Notes under the pieces: generated by a model | The model's database searches: none | The model's input: only the letters and a program-made list of their open reading frames with translations | What the model was told of the DNA's origin: nothing | Made by a program: the position numbers and the translations under genes | DNA from: an uncultured Pelagibacteraceae bacterium | Lineage (GTDB): Bacteria; Pseudomonadota; Alphaproteobacteria; Pelagibacterales; Pelagibacteraceae | Assembly (NCBI GenBank): GCA_902543405.1 | Contig: CACBYC010000013.1 | Coordinates: forward strand, 1-38,315 | DNA: 38,315 bases | Direction of reading: 5' to 3' | Part shown: one piece after another, positions 8,519-16,447 of the stretch | Position numbering within the stretch: position 1 is the first letter of the stretch | How the letters are laid out: every line of letters begins with the position of its first letter

Positions 8519-9418
8519 ATGAATTGGATAGTTGTTACAATTATTGCAGCCTTTTTTCAGAACTTAAGGTCTTCATTTCAAAAAAAAATTAATAAAGATG
8601 TCTCAACTATAGCATCAACTTATGTAAGGTTTTCTTTTGCTCTACCATTAGCATTAGTATTATTTTTTATTTATTTCAGAGATATTAATGTAATTTATGA
8701 CGTAATTAATCAGCCTGGTTTTTTAATAAATGTAACTTTAGCATCAATTTTTCAAGTAATATTTACATTTGTCTTATTATATCTTTTTAAGTTTTCAAAC
8801 TTTGTTGTTGGTACCTCTTTAAGCAAAACAGAAGTTGTACAAGTTGCAATATTTGAATATTTTATACTTAATGAAAAGCTAAGTAAATTAGGAATAAGTG
8901 GAATTATAATTTCTACATTAGGAGTTATAATATTATCTATTAAAGATTTAAAATTATTTTTACAAAATATATTTTCAAAAACTACATTAATAGGTTTAAT
9001 ATCAGGATTATTTTTAGCTTTAAGTATTGTTTATTTTAGATCTGCTGCATTATCTTTAGAAAACTTCAACTCAAACTTTGAAAAAGTAATAACAACTTTA
9101 TTATTTGGACTTTTGATACCAACTATAATTTTAACTATTTATCTTCTATTATTTGAGAAAAACGAATTTATAAAACTTTATAACGATAAATACGATTGTA
9201 TGTTAATAGGGGTTGGTGGATTTTTTGCATCTTTATCTTGGTTTTATGCATTTACATTAATACAAGCTTCATTCGTTAGGGCGGTTGGGCAAATCGAATT
9301 ATTATTCAGTTATTTTTCCTCAAGATATTTCTTCAAAGAAAAAGTAAGAGTTACAGAGATAATTGGTATAATAATATTTGTTTTTGGAGTTACAATTTTA
9401 CTATTTTCTAGAATCTGA
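8519..9418 (+). CDS. EamA/DMT family transporter
   Basis: Ten-helix membrane protein of 299 residues made of two EamA repeats (about 1-140 and 150-299), the drug/metabolite transporter architecture. It starts 27 bases after the ATPase gene and is probably the last gene of that operon. Members export or import small metabolites; here it could export a product of the SnoaL/cupin/MetE-like module. The specificity cannot be seen. It ends 5 bases before the oppositely directed HisD-like gene. Confidence 0.85.
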   Translation: MNWIVVTIIAAFFQNLRSSFQKKINKDVSTIASTYVRFSFALPLALVLFFIYFRDINVIYDVINQPGFLINVTLASIFQVIFTFVLLYLFKFSNFVVGTSLSKTEVVQVAIFEYFILNEKLSKLGISGIIISTLGVIILSIKDLKLFLQNIFSKTTLIGLISGLFLALSIVYFRSAALSLENFNSNFEKVITTLLFGLLIPTIILTIYLLLFEKNEFIKLYNDKYDCMLIGVGGFFASLSWFYAFTLIQASFVRAVGQIELLFSYFSSRYFFKEKVRVTEIIGIIIFVFGVTILLFSRI

Positions 9419-9423
9419 CTTTA

Positions 9424-10710
9424 CTAATTTTGAAACCCATATTTTCTTAGTCTAACATCTCCCGTTCTTGCATGTGCCTCCATACCCTCATATCTTGAAA
9501 TTCTAGCACACGCTGCACCTACTTCTTTGGTTGATTCCTTAGTCATTCTTTGAAAGCTTAAAGTTTTAATAAATTTTCCTACAAATAAACCACCTGTATA
9601 TTTTCCTGCACCTTTTGTTGGTAAAATATGGTTTGTTCCAGAACATTTATCTCCATAAGCAACTGTAGTTTCTTCACCAATAAATAATGATCCATAGTTT
9701 TTTAATCTATCATGAAACCATTGAAGGTTTTTAGTTTGTATCTCTAAATGTTCGGGAGCATATTCATCACTGATTTTAGCCATTTCTTCGTCTGTATCGC
9801 ATAAAATAACTTCTCCATAGTCTCTCCAAGCTGCACCAGAGTTTTCTCTTGGTAAGTCTGGTAAATCAGCAATTAATTCTGGTACTCTTTTCATTACATA
9901 TTCAGCTAATGATTTACTAGTAGTAAATAACCATGCAGGAGAGTTGTAACCATGCTCTGCTTGTCCGACTAAATCGAAAGCAACTAATTCTGGATCAGCT
10001 GTTTCATCTGCTATAACTGCAATTTCTGTAGGACCAGCAAATAAATCTATACCTACTTTGCCAAATAAAATTCTTTTTGACTCTGCAACAAATTGATTTC
10101 CAGGACCAACAAGCATATCTGCAGGAGCATTTCCAAATAGGCCATAAGTCATTGCAGCAATAGCCTGAACACCACCTAAATTCATTATTACATCTGCTCC
10201 ACATAAATCTGCAGTGTAAACTATGGCAGGATGAACTCCAACCCCAGGTTTTGGTGAGCTGCAAACAATAATATTTTTAACACCAGCAACTTTAGCTGTA
10301 GTAACACTCATTACTGCAGAAGCAATATGAGCATATCTTCCTGCAGGTACATAACATCCAGCCGTATTAACTGGAATTAATTTTTGTCCAGCAAATAAAC
10401 CATCAGAGAGCTCTACCTCAAAATCTTGGCCATAATTTTTTAATTGTGCTTCAGCAAACTTTCTTACTCTTTCATGAGAGAATTGAATGTCATCTTTCGT
10501 TTTAGGATCTAAATTTTTTTTAATTTGTTCAATTTTTTCTCTTGTAACAATTACTTCTCCTTCATATTTATCAAATTTTTTTGATAATTCGATGCATCCT
10601 TTTTCTTTTGTTTTCTCTATGTCCTTTAAAATGTTCTCTACAATCTCTCTTGTTTTTGAATCATCAGTTGAAGATGTTTTAGGTGATTTTTTTAAATAAT
10701 TTATTGCCAT
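9424..10710 (-). CDS. HisD-family dehydrogenase, HpsN-type (sulfopropanediol 3-dehydrogenase-like)
   Basis: A 428-residue NAD-dependent zinc dehydrogenase of the histidinol dehydrogenase fold. The zinc set is intact (Q250 and H253 in VGQAEHGYN, D354 in YGDKCSGTNH, H413 in MEAHARTGDVRL), as is the catalytic pair E320-H321 in YAPEHLEIQ. The MAINYLKK start and HARTGDVRL ending resemble the HpsN paralogues that oxidise 2,3-dihydroxypropane-1-sulfonate to sulfolactate, rather than biosynthetic HisD. No other his genes are nearby; a phosphotransacetylase-like gene precedes it by 41 bases. HpsN is my best guess at function. True HisD, or another polyol oxidiser, remains possible. Confidence 0.8.
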   Translation of the reverse strand: MAINYLKKSPKTSSTDDSKTREIVENILKDIEKTKEKGCIELSKKFDKYEGEVIVTREKIEQIKKNLDPKTKDDIQFSHERVRKFAEAQLKNYGQDFEVELSDGLFAGQKLIPVNTAGCYVPAGRYAHIASAVMSVTTAKVAGVKNIIVCSSPKPGVGVHPAIVYTADLCGADVIMNLGGVQAIAAMTYGLFGNAPADMLVGPGNQFVAESKRILFGKVGIDLFAGPTEIAVIADETADPELVAFDLVGQAEHGYNSPAWLFTTSKSLAEYVMKRVPELIADLPDLPRENSGAAWRDYGEVILCDTDEEMAKISDEYAPEHLEIQTKNLQWFHDRLKNYGSLFIGEETTVAYGDKCSGTNHILPTKGAGKYTGGLFVGKFIKTLSFQRMTKESTKEVGAACARISRYEGMEAHARTGDVRLRKYGFQN

Positions 10711-10751
10711 GTTTAAATCTTAATTTAATTATTTTTTTTTTCAATATTCAT

Positions 10752-11663
10752 TTAGTCCAAAGCTACCACAGCTGCAGCAATAGAAGCTAGTCTTGCTGTC
10801 GCATCATCTGATCTGCTTGTAATTACCACAGGAACTTTCCCTCCTATAACCACACCTGCCGCACATGCACCCATAAAATAAATCATCATTTTAACAAGGG
10901 CATTTCCTGTTTCAACGTTTGGAACTAGTAATACATCGGCGTCTCCAGCTACTATATTTTGAATGCCTTTTATCTCTGCTGATTTTTTTGATACACTATT
11001 ATCAAAGGCAAGAGGGCCGAATATATCTGCATTTAAATTTTCTTTCTCAGCTAATTTACATATTTCTTTAGCATCAATTGAGCTTTGCATGCTATCTAAA
11101 ACCTCTTCTGTTGCAGACAATATAGAGACTTTAGGTTTTGCAATTTTAATTCTATGACAAAAATCAACTACATTTTTCAGAATATGCATTTTTGTTTTAA
11201 CATTTGGATTAACATTTAAAGCTCCATCAGTTATTATTAATGGTTTATCTTCTTTGTCTAAAGTCATATGCCAAATATGACTCAATCTTTTTTTACCAAT
11301 CAAATTATATTTTCGTAACAAAACTTCTTTCATTAAAATATCAGTATGTATATGACCTTTAACAATTATTTTTACTTCTCCATCTCCAGCAAGCTTTGCA
11401 GCAATTTTAGCAGTGTTATTTTCAACTGTCTCATTTATTATTTCATATTCAGAGATATCGAATTTTAAATCTTCCGCAGTTTTTTTAATTTCTATTTCAT
11501 CACCTATTAAAACAGGAATAATTAATTTTTCTTTCACGGAGTCCATTACAGATAGCATGGGAAGTCTTTTGCCTGCATTTACAATTGCCGCTTTAGCTCC
11601 TCTTTTTTGGTGAGCGATATCAAGTAAATTGATAGGACAAACTGTTGATTTATCTGAAAGCAT
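10752..11663 (-). CDS. Phosphate acetyl/butyryltransferase family protein
   Basis: A 303-residue protein of the Pta/Ptb family, which exchanges acetyl (or butyryl) groups between phosphate and CoA. The family C-terminal core is seen as ADVLLVPNVETGNALVKMM and GGKVPVVITSRSDDATARL (about residues 243-290). The N-terminal regulatory domains of long Pta enzymes are absent. No acetate kinase is nearby. In sulfonate catabolism a lone Pta converts the acetyl phosphate released by sulfoacetaldehyde acetyltransferase to acetyl-CoA; with the HpsN-like gene downstream that is an attractive but inferred role. Confidence 0.8.
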   Translation of the reverse strand: MLSDKSTVCPINLLDIAHQKRGAKAAIVNAGKRLPMLSVMDSVKEKLIIPVLIGDEIEIKKTAEDLKFDISEYEIINETVENNTAKIAAKLAGDGEVKIIVKGHIHTDILMKEVLLRKYNLIGKKRLSHIWHMTLDKEDKPLIITDGALNVNPNVKTKMHILKNVVDFCHRIKIAKPKVSILSATEEVLDSMQSSIDAKEICKLAEKENLNADIFGPLAFDNSVSKKSAEIKGIQNIVAGDADVLLVPNVETGNALVKMMIYFMGACAAGVVIGGKVPVVITSRSDDATARLASIAAAVVALD

Positions 11664-11715
11664 TGAATTTATATATACTAAAATAATAAAAAAACTAATA
11701 TACTATTGTTGATAT

Positions 11716-11729
11716 AAGGATAAATAGTG
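11716..11729 (+). promoter_or_regulatory. Shine-Dalgarno and GTG start of the BASS transporter
   Basis: AAGGA at 11716-11720 sits 6 bases before GTG at 11727. This decides for the GTG start; there is no in-frame ATG nearby upstream. Confidence 0.7.
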
Positions 11730-12575
11730 GAAGTAGTTACTAAAATAGCTCCGATCGCTCTAGCTCTTATAATGTTAGGTCTTGGATTAGGATTAACGGG
11801 ACGCGATTTTTTAAGAGTAATCAATAATCCTAAAGATTTTATAATCGGCTTTATCTGCCAATTGATACTTTTACCAATAGTTGCATTTATAATTGTATTA
11901 ATATTAGATTTGCCAATTGAAATTGCTGTAGGCGTTATGATTATAGCTGCAGCTCCTGGTGGAGTAACATCAAATGTAATGACAAAATTTGCAAATGGAG
12001 ATGTTGCATTATCAATCTCATTAACCGCTATAATAAGCCTGATTAGTATTATTTCTGTTCCTTTTATTATTTTTAAATCAGCAAATTTATTGGGAGTTAC
12101 AGATATATCTTCTGATATCACCATGACTGGCATTGCATTAAAAATGGCTCTAGTTGTTACAGTGCCTGTTATTTTAGGAATGATTATAAGGAAATTTGCA
12201 GAAAATTTTGTTTCTTCAAATATTTCTATAATCGAGAAAATCACAACTTTATTATTTGTAATTGTTTTTGCAACAATATGGATTGAAGAAAGAGAGAATA
12301 TACTCAATTACTTAAAACAAGCGGGTTTTGCTGTTCTTGTACTTAATATTATCATGATGGTACTTGCATATTACATAGCCAAGTTATTAGCCACTGGCAT
12401 AAAGCAAAGAAAGTGTATTTCAATTGAGTGTGGACTTCAAAATGGCACATTAGCAATATTTGTAGCTACACAAATATTTAGTGACATTAGTTATATTATA
12501 CCAACAGCAGCATATGCTCTGATTATGTATTTAACTGGCTTTATAATGATTTTTATACTTAGAAGATCTACTTAA
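11727..12575 (+). CDS. BASS-family (bile acid:sodium symporter) transporter
   Basis: A sodium-coupled transporter of 282 residues with about nine or ten hydrophobic helices. Family features are the GLGLTGRDF segment after helix 1, AAAPGGVTSNVMTKFANGDVALS (about residues 70-92) and IECGLQNGTLAIFVATQIF (about 230-248), which build the crossed-helix sodium sites. BASS proteins carry bile acids (including sulfonated ones), pyruvate and other organic anions. It is divergent from the phosphotransacetylase and HpsN-like operon across 63 bases, so a sulfonate or short organic acid is plausible. Its 3' end overlaps the regulator gene by 8 bases tail to tail. Confidence 0.88.
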   Translation: MEVVTKIAPIALALIMLGLGLGLTGRDFLRVINNPKDFIIGFICQLILLPIVAFIIVLILDLPIEIAVGVMIIAAAPGGVTSNVMTKFANGDVALSISLTAIISLISIISVPFIIFKSANLLGVTDISSDITMTGIALKMALVVTVPVILGMIIRKFAENFVSSNISIIEKITTLLFVIVFATIWIEERENILNYLKQAGFAVLVLNIIMMVLAYYIAKLLATGIKQRKCISIECGLQNGTLAIFVATQIFSDISYIIPTAAYALIMYLTGFIMIFILRRST

Positions 12576-13518
12576 TATTTATTTGTTCAAATATCTTAAA
12601 GATTAAATAAGAAAGTGAGATTACATTTTTCTCCTGCAGTTTAATGGTATCAGATAAAGCTTTATCTTGCATGTTAACATTAAACAGTTTTTTTTTATTA
12701 ACACTTATATATTTATTTTTTAGCAAAAAATTTAATTTTCTAACAACAGTTGGTCTTGGAATATGAGTTATTTCTGAAATTGACATGGTATTTACACCAG
12801 TTTCAGGAACTATTATTTTGTTCTTTTTCCACTTTGAAAAGTTCCATCCATTAGCTTCATAAGATTTAGTAACAAGTGAATGCCACATTATAACCATTCC
12901 AACTGAAAATATTTCAAGATCTCCCACTTGTTTTTTCCATCTATTTGTAAAAATAAAAACAAAATCTAAGAAAAAATACCAACAATATGTGAAATTATTT
13001 TTAATTTCATTTGAGATTTCATCAAATTGCCTAGATTGATTAATTAAATTATTTTTTTCACACAACTCAGCAATCTTTGAAAGCAATGCACATAAATTTT
13101 GAAGAGTATTTTTAGGTTGAACCAGTCTAAAAGCCGATCTATCGATATATATCTTTTTGCCAATTTTTTTTAGTACACCAAATTCTTCTAAGCGAAGAAT
13201 TTTTCTTCTAGCACTCTCCTTGGGAATAATTAAATTTTTTGATATTTCAATAATATTTATTCTGTCTAGTTCTAATGATTTATCATATAAGAAAAAAGTA
13301 TCATAACTTTCTACAAGTCCATTTTGGAAATAATAATCAAAATCTTTATTTATAAGATAAAGAATTATTAAATACTTATCTATGTCTTGAAATGTTTCAT
13401 AGGATGAATTAGTCCATTCAGACAATAACTTGTAGTAAAAGGGAGCTATTTCATCAAAATTTTCTACAATAACTTTTTGAATTTTGTTTTCACTTAATAG
13501 TGACGAGTTTTTACTCAT
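12568..13518 (-). CDS. Putative transcriptional regulator with two winged-helix domains
   Basis: A 316-residue protein of no family that I can name. Two helix-turn-helix/wing units of similar wording are visible: residues 87-130 (INIIEISKNLIIPKESARRK, then a GVLKK..KKIYID wing) and 244-281 (TMSISEITHIPRPTVVRKLN, then a YISVNKKKLFNV wing). Both have an IS-I-x(4)-IP-[KR] start and an RK-[IL] recognition helix, which suggests internal duplication. A middle region (140-225) rich in aromatic residues could bind a ligand or form the dimer. Its promoter carries several copies of an ACCCATTTYRGACA motif, as expected of an autoregulated DNA-binding protein. Regulator status is inferred. Confidence 0.65.
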   Translation of the reverse strand: MSKNSSLLSENKIQKVIVENFDEIAPFYYKLLSEWTNSSYETFQDIDKYLIILYLINKDFDYYFQNGLVESYDTFFLYDKSLELDRINIIEISKNLIIPKESARRKILRLEEFGVLKKIGKKIYIDRSAFRLVQPKNTLQNLCALLSKIAELCEKNNLINQSRQFDEISNEIKNNFTYCWYFFLDFVFIFTNRWKKQVGDLEIFSVGMVIMWHSLVTKSYEANGWNFSKWKKNKIIVPETGVNTMSISEITHIPRPTVVRKLNFLLKNKYISVNKKKLFNVNMQDKALSDTIKLQEKNVISLSYLIFKIFEQINIK

Positions 13519-13592
13519 TTTCTATAAACTCATTTTAGTCTTTTGACCCCATTTTGGACATCAAATAAAATTTTTATAACCCATTTCGGACA
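13513..13592 (+). repeat. Tandem operator-like repeats upstream of the winged-helix regulator
   Basis: Two good copies, CCCCATTTTGGACA (13547-13560) and ACCCATTTCGGACA (13579-13592), are 32 bases apart, about three helical turns. A weaker copy ACTCATTTTAGTCT (13528-13541) and the repeat ACTCATTTT (13513-13521), which covers the regulator start codon, extend the series. A further copy in inverse orientation lies in the tauA/tpa intergenic region. These are the likely binding sites of the regulator. Confidence 0.6.
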
Positions 13593-13638
13593 CTTGGGAA
13601 ATAGCATCAAAATTTATATATGTTTTAATAGTATTTAT

Positions 13639-13851
13639 ATGAGTTTGAACAGCCTAAATAGAGCATCTAACATTGAAATTTCTTCTCAATTAACAGGTGA
13701 CGTAAACATTGATACCCCTCAAAAAGTAAATGTTGATGCTCTTAAACTGAAAATGATAAAACAAGAAAAAAAAGAAAATTTTACAAATAAAGCTATCGTC
13801 GTATCAATATTTTTTGGATTAGGAGTACTTGGATATTTTATTTCTATTTAA
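13639..13851 (+). CDS. Small tail-anchored hypothetical protein
   Basis: A 70-residue protein with a polar N-terminal half (residues 1-48, containing SSQLTGDVNIDTPQKVNVDA and a KMIKQEKKE run) and a single hydrophobic segment at the C terminus (about 50-69, AIVVSIFFGLGVLGYFISI). That arrangement suggests a tail-anchored inner-membrane protein. I chose the ATG at 13639; a longer reading from 13543 would translate the operator-like repeats and is unlikely. It is divergent from the regulator and may share its control region. Function unknown. Confidence 0.6.
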   Translation: MSLNSLNRASNIEISSQLTGDVNIDTPQKVNVDALKLKMIKQEKKENFTNKAIVVSIFFGLGVLGYFISI

Positions 13852-13942
13852 CTTTAATAATCAAAGAAATAATCTAAAAATTTAGGCATTCTCAACAATT
13901 ATCGGTTATTGTAATAAATAAGAATTAGTAAATAATAAAGAT

Positions 13943-14278
13943 ATGAAACCTTTTGCAGGATATTTAATTTTAGCCCTAGGAATTACTACAGGCATAGCTG
14001 CAAACAGTTTTGCTAAAATTTCAGATGGCTTTACAAAAATAACACCAACTATCGCTTGCTTACTTTTAATGAGTGTTACAATGTTTTCTCTGGCTAAAGC
14101 AATGTCAGTGATACCTGTTGCATTTAGTTACTCAACTTATAGCGGATTAACAGTTGCGGGTGTAGTTTTGTTTGGGATATTAAAATATAATCAAGTTCCT
14201 AATCTTTATGGATTGATTGGTATTTGCTTAATTGTAACTGGGGTTATTATGGTAAATTATCTAGGACGAGCTGGTTAA
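13943..14278 (+). CDS. SMR-family small membrane transporter lacking the canonical Glu
   Basis: A 111-residue four-helix protein that aligns along its length with EmrE-type small multidrug transporters, including the AKISDGFTK turn after helix 1 and the closing IVTGVIMVNYLGR. The membrane glutamate of EmrE (E14), which couples protons and substrate, falls on G17 here, and the W63 position is a tyrosine (YSTYSGL). A quaternary-ammonium efflux mechanism is therefore doubtful; it may move lipids, polyamines or another metabolite, or work as half of a heterodimer whose partner is elsewhere. Confidence 0.82.
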   Translation: MKPFAGYLILALGITTGIAANSFAKISDGFTKITPTIACLLLMSVTMFSLAKAMSVIPVAFSYSTYSGLTVAGVVLFGILKYNQVPNLYGLIGICLIVTGVIMVNYLGRAG

Positions 14279-14287
14279 CAATTTAAT

Positions 14288-15292
14288 CTATTTCAATAGA
14301 ACACGAATATCCTCCATGATATTATCTGGAATTTTAATCTCAGATTTATAATTTTTTTTAAATCTTCTTAACTTGTTTTCTCCTGGATATAATATTTCTT
14401 TAAGTCCTTTTAATTTAGGAAGTTTTTTAATTCTTTTTATGTTTTCTTTTATTCTTTTTTTATAATTAGATTGAAATAAGTTTGCTTTCATCACAATGAA
14501 TAAATGACCAATATTTTGTGGGCCAGAAAAATCATCAAAAGGATCTTTCACTTTCCCACCGTGATTACCCCCTGTGTAAACACCACTTAATATATCGACC
14601 ATCCATGCAAGTCCTGATCCCCTAAATCCAGCTATAGGAAGTTGAACACCTTCAAGTGCTTTTTTAGCATCTGTTGTTGGATTACCAAATTTATCCAAAG
14701 CAACTCCTTCAGGAATTTTTGAATTTGATCTTGATGCAACTCTAATTTTTCCTCTATTAATCATAGAGACAGATGTATCCAATATAAATGGAACTTTAGA
14801 ACCAGTTGGCGATCCAAAGCAAATAGGGTTTGTGCCAAACAAAGATTTTATAGCACCATGTGGAGCAATAGCAGGCGGTGCATTAGTGAATACTAAAGCT
14901 ATCATGTTTTTTTTTACAGCTTGTTCAGCGTAATATCCCGACATTCCGTAATGGCCACTGTTTTTTACAGCGACCAATCCTATCCCTGTTTTCTTAGCAT
15001 TTTTTATGGCTTTTTTTATAGCTGAATCTGCAGCAACGAAACCAATGCTGTCATCGGCATTTATATGGGTAACAGATTGGGAAATATTTTTTAGTTTGAT
15101 TTTAGGTTTTGGGTTAATCAGTTTTTTTTTAATACGATCACAATACATTTTTAATCTTGATAATCCATGGGTTGGGGCACCTACTAACTCTGCATTAATT
15201 ATTGCTTCAGCACATATTTGTGAATGTTTTTTTGAAAGTTTATGTTTTTTTAATATTTCAATTATTATTTTTTTAAGTTTGTTTTTGTGCAT
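14288..15292 (-). CDS. Ldh2/malate-lactate/sulfolactate dehydrogenase family oxidoreductase
   Basis: A 334-residue NAD(P)-dependent 2-hydroxyacid dehydrogenase of the Ldh2 fold, unrelated to Rossmann-type lactate dehydrogenase. Family landmarks are GAPTHGLSRL (about residues 38-47), NSGHYGMSGYYAEQA (about 111-125), FGTNPICFGSPT and the GFRGSGLAWMVD segment near the C terminus. Members act on malate, lactate, ureidoglycolate or (R)-sulfolactate (ComC). The start directly follows the stop of the epoxide hydrolase (TAAATG), so they are one operon. The exact substrate is open; the sulfonate genes in this window make sulfolactate worth testing. Confidence 0.85.
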   Translation of the reverse strand: MHKNKLKKIIIEILKKHKLSKKHSQICAEAIINAELVGAPTHGLSRLKMYCDRIKKKLINPKPKIKLKNISQSVTHINADDSIGFVAADSAIKKAIKNAKKTGIGLVAVKNSGHYGMSGYYAEQAVKKNMIALVFTNAPPAIAPHGAIKSLFGTNPICFGSPTGSKVPFILDTSVSMINRGKIRVASRSNSKIPEGVALDKFGNPTTDAKKALEGVQLPIAGFRGSGLAWMVDILSGVYTGGNHGGKVKDPFDDFSGPQNIGHLFIVMKANLFQSNYKKRIKENIKRIKKLPKLKGLKEILYPGENKLRRFKKNYKSEIKIPDNIMEDIRVLLK

Positions 15293-16444
15293 TTAAAGTT
15301 TGTTTAAATCTTTATTGAAAAATGAACTTATATCTTTGACTAAAATATTAGGTTCCTCCAAAGCTGCAAAATGACCACCGTTTGAAAATTTATTCCATCT
15401 TTTTACATTAAAAATTCTACTTACATACGATTTTGGCGGCCATTCTAACATTTCTTTTGGAAAAATTGCTATTGCAGTAGGGACTTTTATTTTTTTAAAA
15501 TTTTTAGGAAAAGATCTTCCACCTTCTTTTCTTCTTCCAAAATATATCCAAGAAGCAGTATTAAAACTTTTGGTTATTATATAAATCATTATATTTGATA
15601 ATAGTTCATCTTTTGAAAATGTTTTTTCAATCTTACCCATTTTTAAATCTGACCAACCATGAAATTTTTCCAAAATCCATGCTGCTGTTCCTACAGGACT
15701 ATCTATCATTGCATAAGATAAGGTTTGAGGTTTAGTAGCTTGTTGAGTTCTATATCCCTCCTGCATGATTTGATCAAAGTTAAATTTTTTTTCCCATTTT
15801 CTCTCTTTTATATTTTTTGTTCCTTTTGGATGTCTAAGAGGTAAGCAATTAATATGTATTCCTTTACAATTCTTTGAGCTATCAAGACCAATCCATCCTG
15901 CAATTGTTGCTCCCCAATCGCCACCTTGTACGAAATAATTTTTATAGCCTAAGTTTTTAACCATAAATTTATTTAATATTTTTCCTATTTTTCTTGGGCC
16001 TAGGGCTTTTTTAATTTGCGACGAAAATCCAAATCCTGGTAAAGAGGGAACAATTATATCAAATCCGTCTTCAATTTTTCCTCCAAATTTTTCTGGGTGA
16101 GCAAGTCTTGGAATGATATCTAAAAATTCAGTTATGCTTCCTGGCCATCCATGTAAAAGTAATAATTGTTTAGAATTAGGATTTTTACTTTTTTCAAAAA
16201 TAAAGTGTAAGTTTATATCTTCAACTTTAGTTTTATAATTTTTAAATGAATTGATTTTGTTTTCAAATTTTTTCCAATTATACTTTGTAATCCAGTATTT
16301 AGATATGCTCTTAAGATAATTCAAGTTGGTTCCATACTCCCAACCATTCATATTTTGGGTAGCACTCCAAGGAAAGTTTCTAACTTTTTTATAGATGTTA
16401 TTAAGCGTGCTTTTAGGCACACTTATTTTGTATTTTTTGATCAT
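15293..16444 (-). CDS. Epoxide hydrolase-like alpha/beta hydrolase
   Basis: A 383-residue alpha/beta hydrolase with the N-terminal domain typical of microsomal-type epoxide hydrolases (about residues 1-85, with FPWSATQNMNGWEYG). The oxyanion motif HGWPGS is at about 98-103, the nucleophile D175 is in GGDWGATIAGW, and the catalytic histidine is in GGHFAALEEP near residue 360. It opens epoxides to diols without cofactors in the cytoplasm. I chose the ATG at 16444; a TTG codon just upstream is also in frame. It sits between the aldehyde dehydrogenase and the Ldh2-family gene as a catabolic cassette. Confidence 0.87.
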   Translation of the reverse strand: MIKKYKISVPKSTLNNIYKKVRNFPWSATQNMNGWEYGTNLNYLKSISKYWITKYNWKKFENKINSFKNYKTKVEDINLHFIFEKSKNPNSKQLLLLHGWPGSITEFLDIIPRLAHPEKFGGKIEDGFDIIVPSLPGFGFSSQIKKALGPRKIGKILNKFMVKNLGYKNYFVQGGDWGATIAGWIGLDSSKNCKGIHINCLPLRHPKGTKNIKERKWEKKFNFDQIMQEGYRTQQATKPQTLSYAMIDSPVGTAAWILEKFHGWSDLKMGKIEKTFSKDELLSNIMIYIITKSFNTASWIYFGRRKEGGRSFPKNFKKIKVPTAIAIFPKEMLEWPPKSYVSRIFNVKRWNKFSNGGHFAALEEPNILVKDISSFFNKDLNKL

Positions 16445-16447
16445 CAA

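Noticed and set aside
9424-10710. Plain histidinol dehydrogenase of histidine biosynthesis
   Set aside because: Not excluded, but no his genes are near and both ends resemble HpsN-type paralogues, so the biosynthetic name was not used.
11678-12307. 209-residue open frame antisense to the BASS transporter
   Set aside because: It is isoleucine- and threonine-rich mirror sequence of a hydrophobic gene, with no family features; the BASS frame is conserved.
13547-13592. The two motif copies as the end of an insertion sequence
   Set aside because: No transposase gene, target duplication or second end is visible, and a third copy lies alone in a divergent promoter, which fits operators better.
13543-13638. 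Longer reading of the small tail-anchored protein from an upstream ATG (102 residues)
   Set aside because: The extra 32 residues translate the operator-like repeats and lack a ribosome binding site; the ATG at 13639 gives a sensible small membrane protein.
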